From positions 310,001 through 374,000 of the forward strand of contig CAVWCC010000005.1 of assembly GCA_963753385.1 (NCBI GenBank): a stretch of DNA of 64,000 bases. Reading direction: 5' to 3'. The notes beneath the pieces were generated by a model that worked only from the letters and a program-made list of their open reading frames with translations, made no database searches and was not told the origin of the DNA. The position numbers were made by a program, and so were the translations under genes. How positions within the stretch are numbered: position 1 is the stretch's first letter; every line of letters begins with the position of its first letter. Positions 55,752 through 64,000 of the stretch are shown here, piece after piece. This stretch comes from JALZKA01 sp963753385 (GTDB lineage Bacteria; Actinomycetota; Thermoleophilia; Solirubrobacterales; 70-9).

Positions 55752-58071
55752 TTACGCCGCGCGAATGATCGGCGCGGGGGCGACCGGATCGCCGCCCAAG
55801 GCGGGCCCGCCGGTGCGCTGGGCGCGCGCGATCACGCGGTCGTAACCCGCGGCGAGCTGCTCGAACGCCGCCTCCCAGGTCCGGCCGCGGACATCGGCGA
55901 GCGCCGAGCGCGAGAGCCGCTCGCGCAGGAAGGGCGAGGCCGCGAGCTGGGCGACGGCCGACGCGATCTCGTCCGCGTCGGGCTCCACCAGCCAGCCCGA
56001 GTGGCGATCCCGGATCAGCGAGACCGGGCCGCCCTCGCGGACGGCCACCACCGGCAGGCCGCTCGCCTGCGCCTCGGTGATCACCTGGCCGTAGGTGTCG
56101 GTGCGCGAGCAGAACAGGAACAGGTCGGCGCTGGCGTAGGCGTGCGCGAGCTGCTCGCGATCCAGCCAGCCGAGGAAGGTGGCGTCCTCGCCGAGCCGTT
56201 CGCGAAGCGTGCCCTCCTCGGGGCCCCCGCCGGCGAGCAGCAGATGGAGGCGCGGGTCGCGCTGCCGGGCCAGCAGGAACGACTCCGCGAGCAGGTCGGC
56301 GCCCTTCTCCTTCGTCAGCCGGCCCGCGTAGAGAACCTTGATCTCGCCTGGATAGGCATCCGGGTCGCCCTTGGCGGGGTCGTAGAGGGCGAGGTCGACG
56401 CCGCGGGCCCAGCGCCCGATCCGGTCGCGATCGACCCCGAGCGAGGCGAGCGAGTCGTCGGCGGCAGGGCTCGGCGAGAGCACGACCTTGCACTGGCGGT
56501 AGAAGAGCGACAGCGCCATCCGCATCCCGGCCTCGAGCGCCGGGTCCTGGGTTCGCAGGCCCGCATAGGCGGCGAGCTCGGTGTGGTAGCTGCCGATCAG
56601 CGGCAGGGAGCCGATCCGGGCCGTCAGCGCTGCGCCCACCCCGGCGGGCCCGGGCGAGGAGAGATGGACCAGGTCGTAGCGCCCTTCGGCGAGGGTCTCG
56701 ACCAGCTCGGGGATGCTCGGGATGCCGATCTGCATCCCGGCGTAGAACGGGACCTCGATCTCGGCCACCGCCGGCAGCCGGCGGTCGACCGCTGAGTCGG
56801 TGCCGATCACCTCGACGTCGTAGCCCGGGACGCCGTGCTCGCGGATCCGCTCCACGGTGTGGCTCACACCGTGCATCGAACCGACCGCGTCCACCACCAG
56901 CGCGACGCGGCGCGGCTCACCCTCGCGATTGGAGAGCTTCGCCTTCTCGTTCCCGAGGATCGTCGTCGCGGGCACGTACGGGATCACCGGGATCACGGCC
57001 TCGAACAGGCCCTTCGCCGCCGCGCCGTAGCCGTCGCCGCGCTCGGCGGCGGTCGCGACCTCGTCGACCGCTTCCCGCAGCTTGCGCTCGTGGATCCGCT
57101 TCGCGCGGCGGAACAGGTCAGAGTGGCTGAAGTCGTCGGCCTTCATCAGGTCGATCAGCTCACGCGGGTCGGCGGGCAGGTCGACCGAGTCGAGCCAGGC
57201 GCGAAGCAGGGCCGTCGCCTCGGCGGCACCGAGGTTCGCCTCGGCCTCGCCGCCGCGCTCGCCGCCGTCGGCGACGACCCGCTCGGCGATCTCGAGGACC
57301 GCGGCCGGGTTGACGGGTCCGGTCTCGGTCATCTCGCCCTCCCTGATGAGGGCGCGGGTCGCAAGCGCGAGCGCAGCGTGTGCCCACTTCGCCGCGCTGC
57401 CCTGGCTGCCGGCTGCGGCGGCGCGGCCCTCGCGAACATGCGCCAGAAACTCTTCCGGCGAGGACGCGGGCGCCGTCTCCGTGTACGTGCGCCCGATGTC
57501 CACGCCGGCGTGGTCGTCGGAACCCCCGATTCCGGTGCCGCCGTGGGTCTCGATGTACACGGCGGCGGGCATGTTCAGCTCGCGCGCCCGCGAGCCGTTG
57601 CGGATCTCCCAGACGGGAAAGAGCTCCGCGAGACGACGCCGGTGCCTGGCCAGGAGCGGCGCGGCCACGTGGAAGAACGGATGCGCGAGCGCGCAGGTGA
57701 TCTCACGCTCGTGCAGGTACGCGGCGCAGGTCTCGAGGTCCCGGCGCGTGTGCCTGGAGGAACTCGTGGTCGTCCGGGGTGATGCCGTAGCAGAGGACGT
57801 GCACGGCCTGCGGCTCGTCGGCGAACCAGGTCGTGAGCTCCTCGGAGATGAAGGTGTCGGGCCGGTCGGTCAGCTCGAGGCAGCCGGCGATCGTGTCGTG
57901 GTCGGTGATCGTGACGAAGTCCATCCCCCGGGACTTCGCAAGCTCGTAGACCTCGTCCGGCGGCGTCGCGCACTCCGGAAGGCCGACGCTGCGCTGGATT
58001 CCGAGCTTCGCGAGCTCGGAGGCGGTCGAGTGACAGTGCATGTCTGCCTTCACGCCTGAACTGGGAATCAT
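55752..58071 (-). pseudogene. PHP-domain/glycosyltransferase fusion split by a one-base frameshift
   Basis: Two frames together make a protein of about 772 residues. The first part (58071 to about 57745) is a PHP phosphoesterase domain: DMHCHSTASE, VTITDHDT. The second continues it (HPFFHVAAP, then GIGGSDDHAG) and adds a GT4-type glycosyltransferase with GRLTKEKGADLLAESF and the EAQASGLPVVAVREGG loop. The join needs one base removed near 57743: the text reads QAHAPGPRDLRR and stops, but the shifted frame gives RDLETCAAYLHEREITCALAHPF, an excellent continuation. ATG 58071 has GGGAG upstream. A sequencing error in a GC run is the simplest reading. Confidence 0.75.
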
Positions 58072-58134
58072 CGTCGCTCCCTAGAAATTGCCTGCATATC
58101 AACGGTTCCCAGCTTGAGGCCGGCCCAGGCGAGG

Positions 58135-58200
58135 GCGGTTATCAGGCGGAGAACGGGACGTGAATCCGTGGTGAACGGCCGTTCACCCGCTGATAACCGC
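58135..58200. promoter_or_regulatory. Nested inverted repeats between the glycosyltransferase and GH31 genes
   Basis: Outer repeat: GCGGTTATCAG (58135-58145) and CTGATAACCGC (58190-58200), perfect over 11 bases. Inside it is the perfect 16-base palindrome GTGAACGGCCGTTCAC (58171-58186), whose core TGAAC-GGCC-GTTCA matches the element before TetR-1 except for one base. It lies in the 159-base gap between two divergent genes and is a strong operator candidate. Confidence 0.6.
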
Positions 58201-58230
58201 TGACCACCGGGCCGCTGCCACCGTGAACGC

Positions 58231-60483
58231 GTGGCCGCGACGCTCGAGCGGGATGCAGGAACGGTGCGCCTCGCTCGGGGACGCCTGGCCGTGGAGGTCT
58301 CGCTCGACCCGCTCGCGATCACGGTGAGCCGGGCGGGCGCGCCGCTGGTCGAGAACCTGCGGCTCGGCGTCCGCGACGGCTCGGGCAGCGAGCGGCTGAT
58401 CCAGATCACCGAGGGCGTGGTCCCCGAGGAGACCTGGGCCGAGCGTGAGCTGTTCGAGACCGCCGAGATCGAGGGATCTTTCGCGCAGGCGCCCGGCGCG
58501 GACGTCTCGCTCCGGACGCGCGCGGGCGAGCGGGGCGCGCTGGTCCGGGCGGCGATCCCGGGCCCCGAGCGCGTGCTGGTCGAGCTGCGCGCCGAGCCGG
58601 CGCCGTTCCGGCTCGAGGCGACCTGGGAAGCTGGATCCGACGAGCGGGTGACCGGGCTCGGCGCCCGCCATGGCCTGCCGTTCGACCAGCGCGGCCGGCG
58701 CATCCGCCTCGGCGCCGACCGCCGCTATACCGGTCCCGACTGTCCGGAGGACATGCTCGCCGAGGGTGGGATCCCCCAGGGCGACTACGTGCCCGTCCCG
58801 TGGCTGATGTCCAGCGCCGGCTGGGCCGTCTGGGCCGAGACCTGGGGCCCGGGGCTCGACCTCGATCTCGCGGGCGCGGCGCACTCCCTCTCCCAGCGCG
58901 GCGCCGCCGGCCCGCTGCGGCTTCACTTCATCTGCGACCCGTCCCCCGCGGCGCGCCTGCGCCGCTACCTGCGGCTCACCGGGATGCCGAGGCTCCTGCC
59001 CGAATGGGCGTACGGCCACTGGAAGAGCCGCGACGTCTACGAGCACCAGCGCGACGTCGAGGAGGACTGGCACGGCTATCGCGAGCACGACCTGCCCCTC
59101 GACGCCCTGGTGATCGACTCGCCCTGGGAGACGCAATACAACACCTGGCGGTTCAACCCCCACCAGTTCCCCGACCCGCGCGGCCTGATCGAAGGCATGC
59201 GGGCGGACGGCGTCCGCACGGTCGTCTGGGTCACGCCCTGGACGAACCTGGACTCCTCCGACGCCCAGCGGCCGCAGGACATCGAGTCCGAACGGATGCA
59301 CGCCCGGCCGGCCGAGAACTACCAGGAGGGCGCCATCGCCGGGCATTTCCTGCGGGGCCGCGACGGCAAGCCCTGGGTCGGCCAGTGGTGGATGGGCACC
59401 GGCTCGATCGTCGACTTCACCTCGCCTGCCGCCCGGCGCTGGTGGCAGCGCCAGGCACGGCGGATCCTCGAGATGGGCGTCCAGGGCATCAAGGCCGACG
59501 ACGGTGAGGGCTACTACGTGCCGCCCGACGCACAGTTCGCCGACGGGCGAACCGGGGCCGAGGCGGCCTGGGCGTTCGGCGGCCTCTACCGCCGGACGAT
59601 GCAGGAGATCCTGGACGAGGTGCACCCCGGCGAGGGAGTCCTGTTCGGGCGCTCCGGATGGACCGGGCAGCAGGCGACGGGGATGCTCTGGGGCGGCGAC
59701 CAGGTCTCCGACTGGTGGTCGCTCCAGACGCTGGTCAGCGCGACGCTAACTGCGGCGATCAGCGGCTTCTCGAACTGGTCCCACGACGTGGGCGGCTACC
59801 TCGGGCGGATGCTGGTCGAGCGCTGCCCGAAGGAGCTGCTACTGCGGTGGGCCGCATTCGGCGCACTCACCCCGCTGATGCAGGCGCACGGCCGCTTCGA
59901 CCAGGAGGCGTGGCGCTATGACGCCGAAACGCTGCGGGTCTACCGGGATCTGGTGGTGCTCCACGAGCGACTCGTGCCGTACATCCGCAGCGCCGCGGCC
60001 AGCGCCGCGCGCACGGGGTTGCCGATCACCAGGCCTCTCTGCGTGATCGACCCCGAAGACCCCCGCGGCTGGGTCATCAACGACGCTTACGGGTTCGGCC
60101 CGTCGCTCTGGGTGGCGCCGATCCTGGAGCAGGGCGCGCGCGAGCGCCGCGTTTACCTGCCGCGGGGCGAGTGGATCGACTTCTGGACCGGCGAGCCGGT
60201 CTCGGGCGGCCGCGACGCGATTGCTCCCGCCCCGCTCGACAGGATCCCGATCTGGGTCCGCCGCGGCTCGATCCTGGTCACCCATCCGCGCGAGCACGTG
60301 AGCGCCGGCCTCGGGGACACGCCGGAGTCGGAGCGGCCGCTCGAGGCGACCCTGTGGGGCAGGCCCGATTGCGGGCGGGCGAAGACGCGCCTCGCCGGCG
60401 GAACGGTGATCCGCTGGGAGTCCGGGCACTGGTTCTCGCCGCCGGATCGCGAGATCGCGCTGGCCGAGACCGAGCCTCGCTAG
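58231..60483 (+). CDS. Glycoside hydrolase family 31 (alpha-glucosidase/xylosidase type)
   Basis: A 750-residue GH31 enzyme without a signal peptide. The catalytic domain (about 250-600) has the nucleophile Asp423 in GIKADDGEGYY and the acid/base Asp490 in LWGGDQVSDW. N-terminal beta domain (about 1-240) and C-terminal beta domain (about 600-750) complete the family layout. The KADDGE form is closer to YicI-like alpha-xylosidases than to maltases. GTG 58231 is the start. It is divergent from the glycosyltransferase, and its stop interlocks (CTAG) with the LLM gene. Confidence 0.88.
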   Translation: MAATLERDAGTVRLARGRLAVEVSLDPLAITVSRAGAPLVENLRLGVRDGSGSERLIQITEGVVPEETWAERELFETAEIEGSFAQAPGADVSLRTRAGERGALVRAAIPGPERVLVELRAEPAPFRLEATWEAGSDERVTGLGARHGLPFDQRGRRIRLGADRRYTGPDCPEDMLAEGGIPQGDYVPVPWLMSSAGWAVWAETWGPGLDLDLAGAAHSLSQRGAAGPLRLHFICDPSPAARLRRYLRLTGMPRLLPEWAYGHWKSRDVYEHQRDVEEDWHGYREHDLPLDALVIDSPWETQYNTWRFNPHQFPDPRGLIEGMRADGVRTVVWVTPWTNLDSSDAQRPQDIESERMHARPAENYQEGAIAGHFLRGRDGKPWVGQWWMGTGSIVDFTSPAARRWWQRQARRILEMGVQGIKADDGEGYYVPPDAQFADGRTGAEAAWAFGGLYRRTMQEILDEVHPGEGVLFGRSGWTGQQATGMLWGGDQVSDWWSLQTLVSATLTAAISGFSNWSHDVGGYLGRMLVERCPKELLLRWAAFGALTPLMQAHGRFDQEAWRYDAETLRVYRDLVVLHERLVPYIRSAAASAARTGLPITRPLCVIDPEDPRGWVINDAYGFGPSLWVAPILEQGARERRVYLPRGEWIDFWTGEPVSGGRDAIAPAPLDRIPIWVRRGSILVTHPREHVSAGLGDTPESERPLEATLWGRPDCGRAKTRLAGGTVIRWESGHWFSPPDREIALAETEPR

Positions 60484-61238
60484 GCGGGCCCCGCGTCGAT
60501 CGCCGCTCGGACCTCGGCCTCCCTCGGCTGCTGGCCGAAGTCGTCCAGGCACCAGGTTGCGCCCGCGGCCACCCAGGGCTCGAGATCCGCACCCGGCGGG
60601 TTGTCGACGACGAGGTCGAACGGGCCGCTCGCGCTCACGCGCAGGGTCCGGACCTCGGCGGCGACCTCGGCGAGCGCGTCCGGGCCGGCGAGGTCGATCG
60701 GGAAGAACCCGTCCCAGCGCGCGGCGCGCCTGACCGGCGGTTTGTTCGGCCAACGGCCCGCGACCCAGACCGGAATCCGCGGCTGCTGGACGGGCACGGG
60801 CTCGAACTCGCCGCCCCAGAGCCGGGCGAGCCGCTCCAAACCGTCGTCGAGGAGCCGCGCTCGCTCGCGGGCGTCGACAACCTCGCCGTACGGCTCGAGC
60901 TCGTCGTTCCGAGTGCTCCCGAGCCCCACCCCGAGGACGAGGCGGCCGCCGCTCAGGTGATCGAGTGTCGCGGTCTCACGCGCGAGCTTCTGGACCCGGC
61001 GGCGCGAGAGCGGGGTTACCAGCGGACCGAGCCGCACGCGCTGGGTGGCGTACGCGCAGGCGCTCAACGCGACCCACGGGTCCGCCACGGCGCGGGTCGG
61101 CGCGCGGTAGTTCACGTGATCCCACAGGAAGAAACCGTCCCATCCACCCTCCTCCGCGGCCCGCGCGAGCTCCGCCAAGAGCCGCGGATCCGACAGCTCG
61201 TCGAAGGGCGCAACATAGATCCCACGCTTGACGCTCAT
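60480..61238 (-). CDS. Luciferase-like (LLM) flavin-dependent oxidoreductase
   Basis: A 252-residue protein with the bacterial-luciferase TIM-barrel pattern: MSVKRGIYVAPFDELSD, GWDGFFLWDHV, QRVRLGPLVTPLSRRR, LSGGRLVLGVGLG, and PVWVAGRWPNKPPVRRAARWDGFFP. It uses reduced F420 or FMN; which one cannot be told. ATG 61238 is chosen by homology. The frame is open upstream through the M1 peptidase gene with no stop, but ATGA at the start offers a stop one base out of frame, so the fusion is probably a product of the shifted upstream gene. Confidence 0.82.
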   Translation of the reverse strand: MSVKRGIYVAPFDELSDPRLLAELARAAEEGGWDGFFLWDHVNYRAPTRAVADPWVALSACAYATQRVRLGPLVTPLSRRRVQKLARETATLDHLSGGRLVLGVGLGSTRNDELEPYGEVVDARERARLLDDGLERLARLWGGEFEPVPVQQPRIPVWVAGRWPNKPPVRRAARWDGFFPIDLAGPDALAEVAAEVRTLRVSASGPFDLVVDNPPGADLEPWVAAGATWCLDDFGQQPREAEVRAAIDAGPA

Positions 61239-62643
61239 ACGGCGCCGGCGGCTTCCCGGCTCGTCCAGCCAGTCGTCGAACAGGACCGGAACGGGTTGGC
61301 CGGTGACGTCGGCGATCTTCTGACGGAACTCGTCGGTGGTCACGTCGCCGCCCGCGTTCTCGGTCGCCCACTCCATGAGGATCTGGAAGAACTGCGGGTC
61401 GCTCCCGATCTCCTCGCGCAGGACCTGGAGCGCCATCGCGCCGCGGTCGTAGACGGTGCCGTCGAACATCTTCTCGGGGCCGGGCACCTGCGCCGGGGGC
61501 GGGTTCCAGAACCCCGAATCCCCAGGCGGGTGGTCGTTGTAGAGCTGGTTGAAGCGCTGCGCAGCGGTCTGCCCGCCGCGGTCCTCCTCGTACAGCCACT
61601 CCATGTAGGTGGCGAAGCCCTCGTTCAGCCAGATCTCGGGCCAGATCGCCGGCGAGACCGAGTTGCCGAACCACTGATGCGCGAGCTCGTGGACGACGAG
61701 GTCCTGCGAGGGCGGGCTGGGGTAGTACGGACGCCCCTGGGTCTCGAGGGCGTAGCCCAGGCCCGAGGGGTCGACCACGCCGCCCGTCGCGGCAAACGGG
61801 TAGTCGCCGGCGACCGTGGGCAGGAACGCATGCGCCCGCCGGCTCCGCTGGCGGAGGCTCTTGAGCGCAGCACCGCCGAAGTCGCGGTCGACGGCCCCGA
61901 GGTATTGGTTGCCGTCCAACCGCCCGCGGTCGATCCGGAACTTCCCGATCGCGACCAGCGCCAGATAGGTGGCCATCGGCGCCTTCCTCCCGCCAGGTCG
62001 TCGTTACCCGCTGCCCGCCTGCTTGCGATCGACCAGCCGCCCGTTCGAGATCCCGATCGCGGGTTTCGGCACCGTGATCTCGATCTCGTAGGAGGCCTTG
62101 TCGGTCGGATGGTCGTTGCAGGGGAACCAGGTGGGCGATCCGCGGGGCTCGCCCAGGGCGATCGCGCCGTCAGTCGGTGTTGGTCCAGCCCTCCTCGAGC
62201 CATCGGGATCGGTGACCTGCTTCGGCTTGCCGGCGTAGCGGACATCGACCGTGAAGGCGGATCCGTCGTCCAGGGGCGCTCGCTGGGGTGATGATCAGCT
62301 CCTGGCCCTGGCGCTCGTAGTCCGCCGGCGCGCCGTCGACCTCAAGGGCCTTGATCGCCGGGCCGCGGTAGTCGAGGTCGAAGCGGCCGAGCGGGTCTCC
62401 CGATGTCTCGACGGTGGCCTCGATCCGCGCGCGCGCCCGAAGCCTGTCCGAGCGCGGCCTGTAGTTGAGGCGCAGGTCGTAGGAGGCGACCTGGTAGCCG
62501 CCGTTGCCTGAGTGCGGGAAGAAGGGGTCGCCGACACCAGGGTCGCCCTCGACCACGAGGCCGGCGCCGGCGCCGGGAGGCGTGAGCGCGAGCGCCACGA
62601 TCGCGATCGCCGCGGAGATGCCGCCCGTGAATCCCGCCTTCAT
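61235..62643 (-). pseudogene. Secreted M1-family metallopeptidase broken by several one-base shifts
   Basis: The signal peptide (MKAGFTGGISAAIAIVALAL) starts at ATG 62643. The zinc site HELAHQWFGN with the downstream Glu in WLNEGFATYMEW is intact in the distal frame. Between them the reading frame moves at about 62274, 62197, 62172, 62005 and 61980; correcting single bases gives a continuous protein (for example TVDVRYAGKPKQVTDPDGS, GEPRGSPTWFPCNDHPTDKA, PAIGISNGRLVDR). Amino-acid sense between shifts is well conserved, which argues for sequence errors over old decay. If intact it would be an exported aminopeptidase of about 465 residues. It would overlap the LLM gene start by ATGA. Confidence 0.75.
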
Positions 62644-62675
62644 TGCTCGTCCCGCTGCCCGGTCCCGCCGCGGCG

Positions 62676-63382
62676 CTAACCGGACGGGCCCGCCGCCTGC
62701 CGGGCGAGCCGGAGCTGCTCCGCCGCGCGCTTGGCGCGCTCGGCGGCCTCGCGCTCGGCGCGCTCGGCCTCGTGCGAGCTCCTCGGCCGCGAGGGCGGCC
62801 CGCTCGCGCGCCTCGCGGCGCACCCGGGCGTCCTCGAGCGTGCGCTCCGCCGCGCTTTCGAGGCGCTCCCAGGTGCCGGCGCGCTCCTGCTCGCCCCAGA
62901 AGTCGCGGAAGCGCTCGAACAGGAGCCGCCGGCGAGCCTCCACGTAGACGGCGAGGACCTCGAGGCCGCGGTACGCGGTGCGATGCGGCGCCCGCGCCGC
63001 CAGCGCCGGGTCCAGGTCGCTCGCCTCGCCCGCCCGCTCGCGCACCGCACCGGCGTCCGCGCTCCGAAGCTCGGCGAGATGGTGCTCGACGCGGGGGAGC
63101 ATCTCGTCGCAGTCGTGCAGCTCACCCAGGATGTCCTGCAGGTCCTTCGCCCGCCGGCGGGCGATCGGGCCGGCGACGGCCGAAGCAGAACTCGGTCGCC
63201 TCGAGGATGTAGCGCAGGCGCTTGGCCGCGATCCGCATGTCGTGCTGCTCGACCATGCAGTCCTCGTGTAGCGCCGCCGGCACGAACGAGCGGAGCTCGT
63301 CCAGCCGCACCTGGACGATCCGGGCCGCGTTCTCGGCCAGCGGGGCGCGCGGGTCGAGCTTCTTGACCTTGCGAGCCTTCAC
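62676..63382 (-). pseudogene. CHAD-domain protein (second copy), frameshifted
   Basis: ATG 63382 overlaps the first CHAD gene's stop (ATGA). The first part has the CHAD His pattern in VEQHDMRIAAKRLRYILEAT. One extra base near 63183 breaks the frame; the other frame carries on with RRRAKDLQDILGELHDCDEM and the helices to AAERTLEDARVRRE. A further shift near 62775 is needed to reach the coiled, Ala/Arg-rich tail (AEREAAERAKRAAEQLRLARQ) and the stop at 62676. Intact length would be about 235 residues. CHAD domains bind polyphosphate granules. Confidence 0.7.
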
Positions 63383-63918
63383 GGCGCATCCGCCTCCGGA
63401 TCGCCCCCGTTCATCGACAGTGGGACGGGCCGGTCCCCGGCGCCCTCCTCGGCGGCGGCCACGAGCCCGTCGAGCCGCTCGCGAAGCGTCTCGAGCCGTG
63501 CCTCGTCGACGAACCCGGCAAGCTCCTCGTTGGCCTCCTGCTGCTCGGAGCGGAGCTTGGCGACGAGCGACTCGATCCCGGGCCGGTCGGGCGCCGCGAG
63601 CGCCTCGCCGAAGTCCTCGAGGGTCGCGATCGTCACGTCGCGGTCCCGCCGCTCGCCGAGCGCGTCGGCGATCGACTTGACCTCGCTCAGGACGCTCTTG
63701 AACTCGTCGTGCGGGAAGCAGGGCCTGAAGACCTCGAGCGCGGCGCGAAGCCGCCTGGTCGCGACGCGCATGTCGTGCACCCGCTCGATCTCGCCCATGT
63801 CGAGGACGCCGCGGGCGTGCTCGACGACCTCCTCGGCGCGGACCTCGACGACCCGCGCGGCCGCGATCGCATACGGGATGTCTGGATCGATCCCGGGGAT
63901 CTCGCGCGCCTTTGCCAT
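63379..63918 (-). CDS. CHAD-domain protein
   Basis: A 179-residue helical protein with the conserved-histidine CHAD pattern: IERVHDMRVATRRLRAALEVF and FKSVLSEVKSIADALGERRDRDV. CHAD proteins bind inorganic polyphosphate through basic residues and are often encoded near ppk, as here (ppk is about 8 kb away). It is short for a CHAD protein (typically 250-300), and the second CHAD gene begins inside its stop codon, so the two may be halves that work together. Confidence 0.85.
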   Translation of the reverse strand: MAKAREIPGIDPDIPYAIAAARVVEVRAEEVVEHARGVLDMGEIERVHDMRVATRRLRAALEVFRPCFPHDEFKSVLSEVKSIADALGERRDRDVTIATLEDFGEALAAPDRPGIESLVAKLRSEQQEANEELAGFVDEARLETLRERLDGLVAAAEEGAGDRPVPLSMNGGDPEADAP

Positions 63919-63953
63919 GCCCTTGGGAGCCTAGCGCCGGACCGGCGCCGGGT

Positions 63954-64000
63954 CTACGCGGCCAGTCGCTCGACGGGCGCGCCGTTGGCGGACCCGTTCA
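63954..64000 (-). CDS. Possible C-terminal end of a gene cut by the window edge
   Basis: Read leftward from the edge, a frame encodes NGSANGAPVERLAA and a TAG stop at 63954-63956, followed by a 35-base gap to the CHAD gene. Only 15 codons are visible. No family can be named; the spacing suits an upstream gene of the same operon. Confidence 0.25.
   Translation of the reverse strand, partial: NGSANGAPVERLAA

Noticed and set aside
55669..56493. Upstream extension of the ppk frame
   Set aside because: It is antisense-like, out of phase with the glycosyltransferase and low in complexity; ATG 55668 begins the recognisable PPK1 N-terminus after a GGAG sequence.

Overview
The window is high-GC DNA with dense genes, frequent GTG and TTG starts and many 1-4 base gene overlaps. 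The gene content points to an actinobacterium: a fused Kgd-type 2-oxoglutarate dehydrogenase, a SigB/SigF-family sigma factor with an RsbV/RsbW pair, CHAD proteins and a c-di-AMP riboswitch in front of a cell-wall hydrolase. The mixture suggests Thermoleophilia (Solirubrobacterales), which is an inference from gene content only. I saw no rRNA, tRNA, CRISPR array, transposase, integrase or phage gene.

Layout. 0-14 kb is mostly housekeeping: a zinc-ribbon protein, a lipoyl-bearing Kgd fusion, an AbiEi/DUF559 protein, aconitase, a secreted beta-helix protein, an SDR, a thioredoxin-fold protein, a ydaO (c-di-AMP) riboswitch with an NlpC/P60-like hydrolase, and AzlC/AzlD. 14-44 kb, plus 46-53.5 kb, is a very large amine or polyamine catabolic region. 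It holds three complete PotABCD-type transporters, two Rieske oxygenases, three phytoene-desaturase-like FAD oxidoreductases, an acyl-CoA dehydrogenase with an ADP-forming acyl-CoA ligase, two class III aminotransferases, alanine dehydrogenase with a PucR regulator, four related TetR regulators, two aldehyde dehydrogenases, the 3' remnant of a third, and a PuuB-like amine oxidase. The stress-response module (sigma factor, RsbW, RsbV) sits inside it at 44-46 kb. 50.9-64 kb returns to general functions: DinB, polyphosphate kinase, a PHP-glycosyltransferase fusion, a GH31 glycosidase, a luciferase-like oxidoreductase, an M1 peptidase and two CHAD proteins.

How the genes may work together. Oligoamines or N-methylated amines would enter through the Pot systems. 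The Rieske and FAD enzymes would oxidise or dealkylate them. The aminotransferases would move the amino group to pyruvate, giving alanine that Ald recycles. The aldehyde dehydrogenases would make acids, and the acyl-CoA ligase and dehydrogenase would feed the products to central metabolism. Shared DNA elements tie several units together: a 13-base ACTTTGTAGTCAA element in two divergent promoters, and TGAAC-N4-GTTCA palindromes at three loci.

Sequence quality. Several genes are interrupted by one-base shifts that leave the protein sense intact on both sides (azlD, the PHP-glycosyltransferase, the M1 peptidase, the second CHAD gene), and one FAD oxidoreductase lacks a normal start codon. The M1/CHAD stretch at 61.9-63.3 kb is the worst. 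I read these mainly as base-calling errors, but real decay cannot be excluded.
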